In this document: positions 63,208 through 64,000 of the stretch, piece by piece
Position numbering within the stretch: position 1 is the stretch's first letter
Layout: every line of letters begins with the position of its first letter
Assembly: GCA_038380795.1 (NCBI GenBank)
Contig: CM076270.1
Span: 15,535,001-15,599,000 of the forward strand
DNA: 64,000 bases
Source of the DNA: Pyrocephalus nanus
Taxonomy: Eukaryota; Chordata; Aves; Passeriformes; Tyrannidae
Reading direction: 5' to 3'
Made by a program: the position numbers and the translations under genes
Notes under the pieces: model-generated
Database searches by the model: none
What the model saw: only the letters and a program-made list of their open reading frames with translations
What the model was told of the DNA's origin: nothing

Positions 63208-64000
63208 CTAGGATAGGAGGCAGCTCCTTCGGCCCCGCTTCCCGTGGCGCCGGGGGCGGCGGTGCCGGCGGGGAGCAGTGGCTGTCACGGGGATGTTCTG
63301 GAGCACGTCGTGCAGCGTGAACATGCTGAAGGAGATCTGCTCGTAGGGCGACTTCGTCCCGTTCTCGTACAGGCAGGCGAAAGCGATGGCCGTGCCACCG
63401 GCCACGGGGGCCTCCGTGTAGGGCAGCTCCATGTAAGCCAGGTCTGAGTAAGCGCTTGGACCCTCATAGATGACCCAGGGCTCTGTCCAGCTCTCTGCAT
63501 CCCTGGGGAAGGTGCTCAGGTGAACCCCCATGTTGACCCGTGACATGGGGCTGGTGGGGTGGGAGTAGAGGATCCACGTCGGCGCTTGGAAGAAGGGAGT
63601 GGGGCTGGGGGTTGCTGCAGGGTCCCCCTGGGCCAAGGTGACACTGTGGGCTTGTTGGTGATGCCCTGGAGTAGAACAGTCCTCATCGGGCTCGTCTGCC
63701 TCATGGTGGCTGCCAGTGGCCACAGTGGGCAGCTCATCACCCGCTGCCTTCCAGGTGGGCAGGTACCGAAACCCCTGGCACATCCTGGGGAGCAGCCGTC
63801 GAGCTGAGCCCCTGAGGGGCAACACAGAGTCCTTGGAGGTGGTGGGGACATACACAAATGGTGCTGGGAAGCCGATGACACTGCCATGACAGCCATGGGG
63901 GGGCTCGACCAGCCGCTGGACCAGCTGCCCTCTGTGGAAGACGGCCCCATCATCCGTGCTGAGCGCCTGGACCCTGAAGCCCAACGGGCTGCGGGCGTTG
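63208..64000 (-). CDS. NEU4: NEU4-like sialidase, C-terminal part (runs off window)
   Basis: A single open frame of 264 codons on the minus strand enters from beyond the window and ends at 63208. It starts in the middle of the protein (NARSPLGFRVQALSTDDG) with an Asp box, STDDGAVF. EPPHGCHGSV, LYSHPTSPMSRVNMGVHLS (with a probable catalytic triad arginine), WTEPWVIYEGPSAYSDLAY (nucleophilic tyrosine) and FACLYENGTKSPYEQISF follow. These fit vertebrate sialidases and match NEU4 better than NEU2 or NEU3, notably in WTEPWVIYEGPS and FACLYE. The enzyme removes terminal sialic acids from glycoproteins and glycolipids. A variable Pro/Ser/Thr-rich insert lies between Asp-box region and active-site tyrosine, as in NEU4. 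The tail is Arg/His/Lys-rich and ends CLLS, a CaaX-like motif. TM4SF19 converges on it from the left. Confidence 0.88.
   Translation of the reverse strand, partial: NARSPLGFRVQALSTDDGAVFHRGQLVQRLVEPPHGCHGSVIGFPAPFVYVPTTSKDSVLPLRGSARRLLPRMCQGFRYLPTWKAAGDELPTVATGSHHEADEPDEDCSTPGHHQQAHSVTLAQGDPAATPSPTPFFQAPTWILYSHPTSPMSRVNMGVHLSTFPRDAESWTEPWVIYEGPSAYSDLAYMELPYTEAPVAGGTAIAFACLYENGTKSPYEQISFSMFTLHDVLQNIPVTATAPRRHRRPRRHGKRGRRSCLLS

Overview
This window is vertebrate nuclear DNA, almost certainly from a bird. Its genes have multiple exons with GT-AG introns and CpG-island promoters. CR1 LINE fragments are abundant, many ending in the bird-type tail (TTGGAAGGGACCT / ATTCTATGATTCTATG), and there is one avian-type LTR-like fragment. 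The gene order matches, in reverse, the human 3q29 block FBXO45-WDR53-SMCO1-RNF168-UBXN7-TM4SF19. A NEU4-like sialidase follows, which in human lies on 2q37. A bird chromosome-9-like origin is an inference from that order.

Layout: FBXO45 (minus, CDS 4063-6861) and WDR53 (plus, CDS 7919-11423) are head to head over a shared CpG island near 6450-7240. The first two coding exons of SMCO1 (13129-13178 and 17024-17179) follow, but the expected membrane-anchor exon is not visible. RNF168 (plus, CDS 18488-23942) and UBXN7 (plus, CDS 28085-50069, with a 3' UTR to about 55200) are both complete. TM4SF19 (plus, CDS 59973-61543) comes next. The window ends inside the last coding exon of a NEU4-like sialidase on the minus strand (63208 to beyond 64000).

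All complete coding sequences were rebuilt exon by exon, with consistent phases: FBXO45 270 aa, WDR53 354 aa, RNF168 611 aa, UBXN7 489 aa and TM4SF19 206 aa. Four of the genes concern ubiquitin signalling: an F-box substrate receptor, a WD40 candidate CUL4-DDB1 receptor, a histone H2A ubiquitin ligase, and a UBA/UIM/UBX adaptor linking cullin ligases to p97. This is an old conserved neighbourhood, not an operon.

Most of the window is ordinary conserved synteny. The observations most worth a second look are the apparently truncated SMCO1, the polybasic CaaX-like tail on the NEU4-like sialidase, the TM4SF19/NEU4 junction, a PIP-box-like C-terminus in RNF168, inverted CR1 pairs around UBXN7 exons, and an unidentified interrupted antisense reading frame at 25055-25537. 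I saw no clear sign of a wholly new biological system. Family comparisons are from memory; no database search was run.
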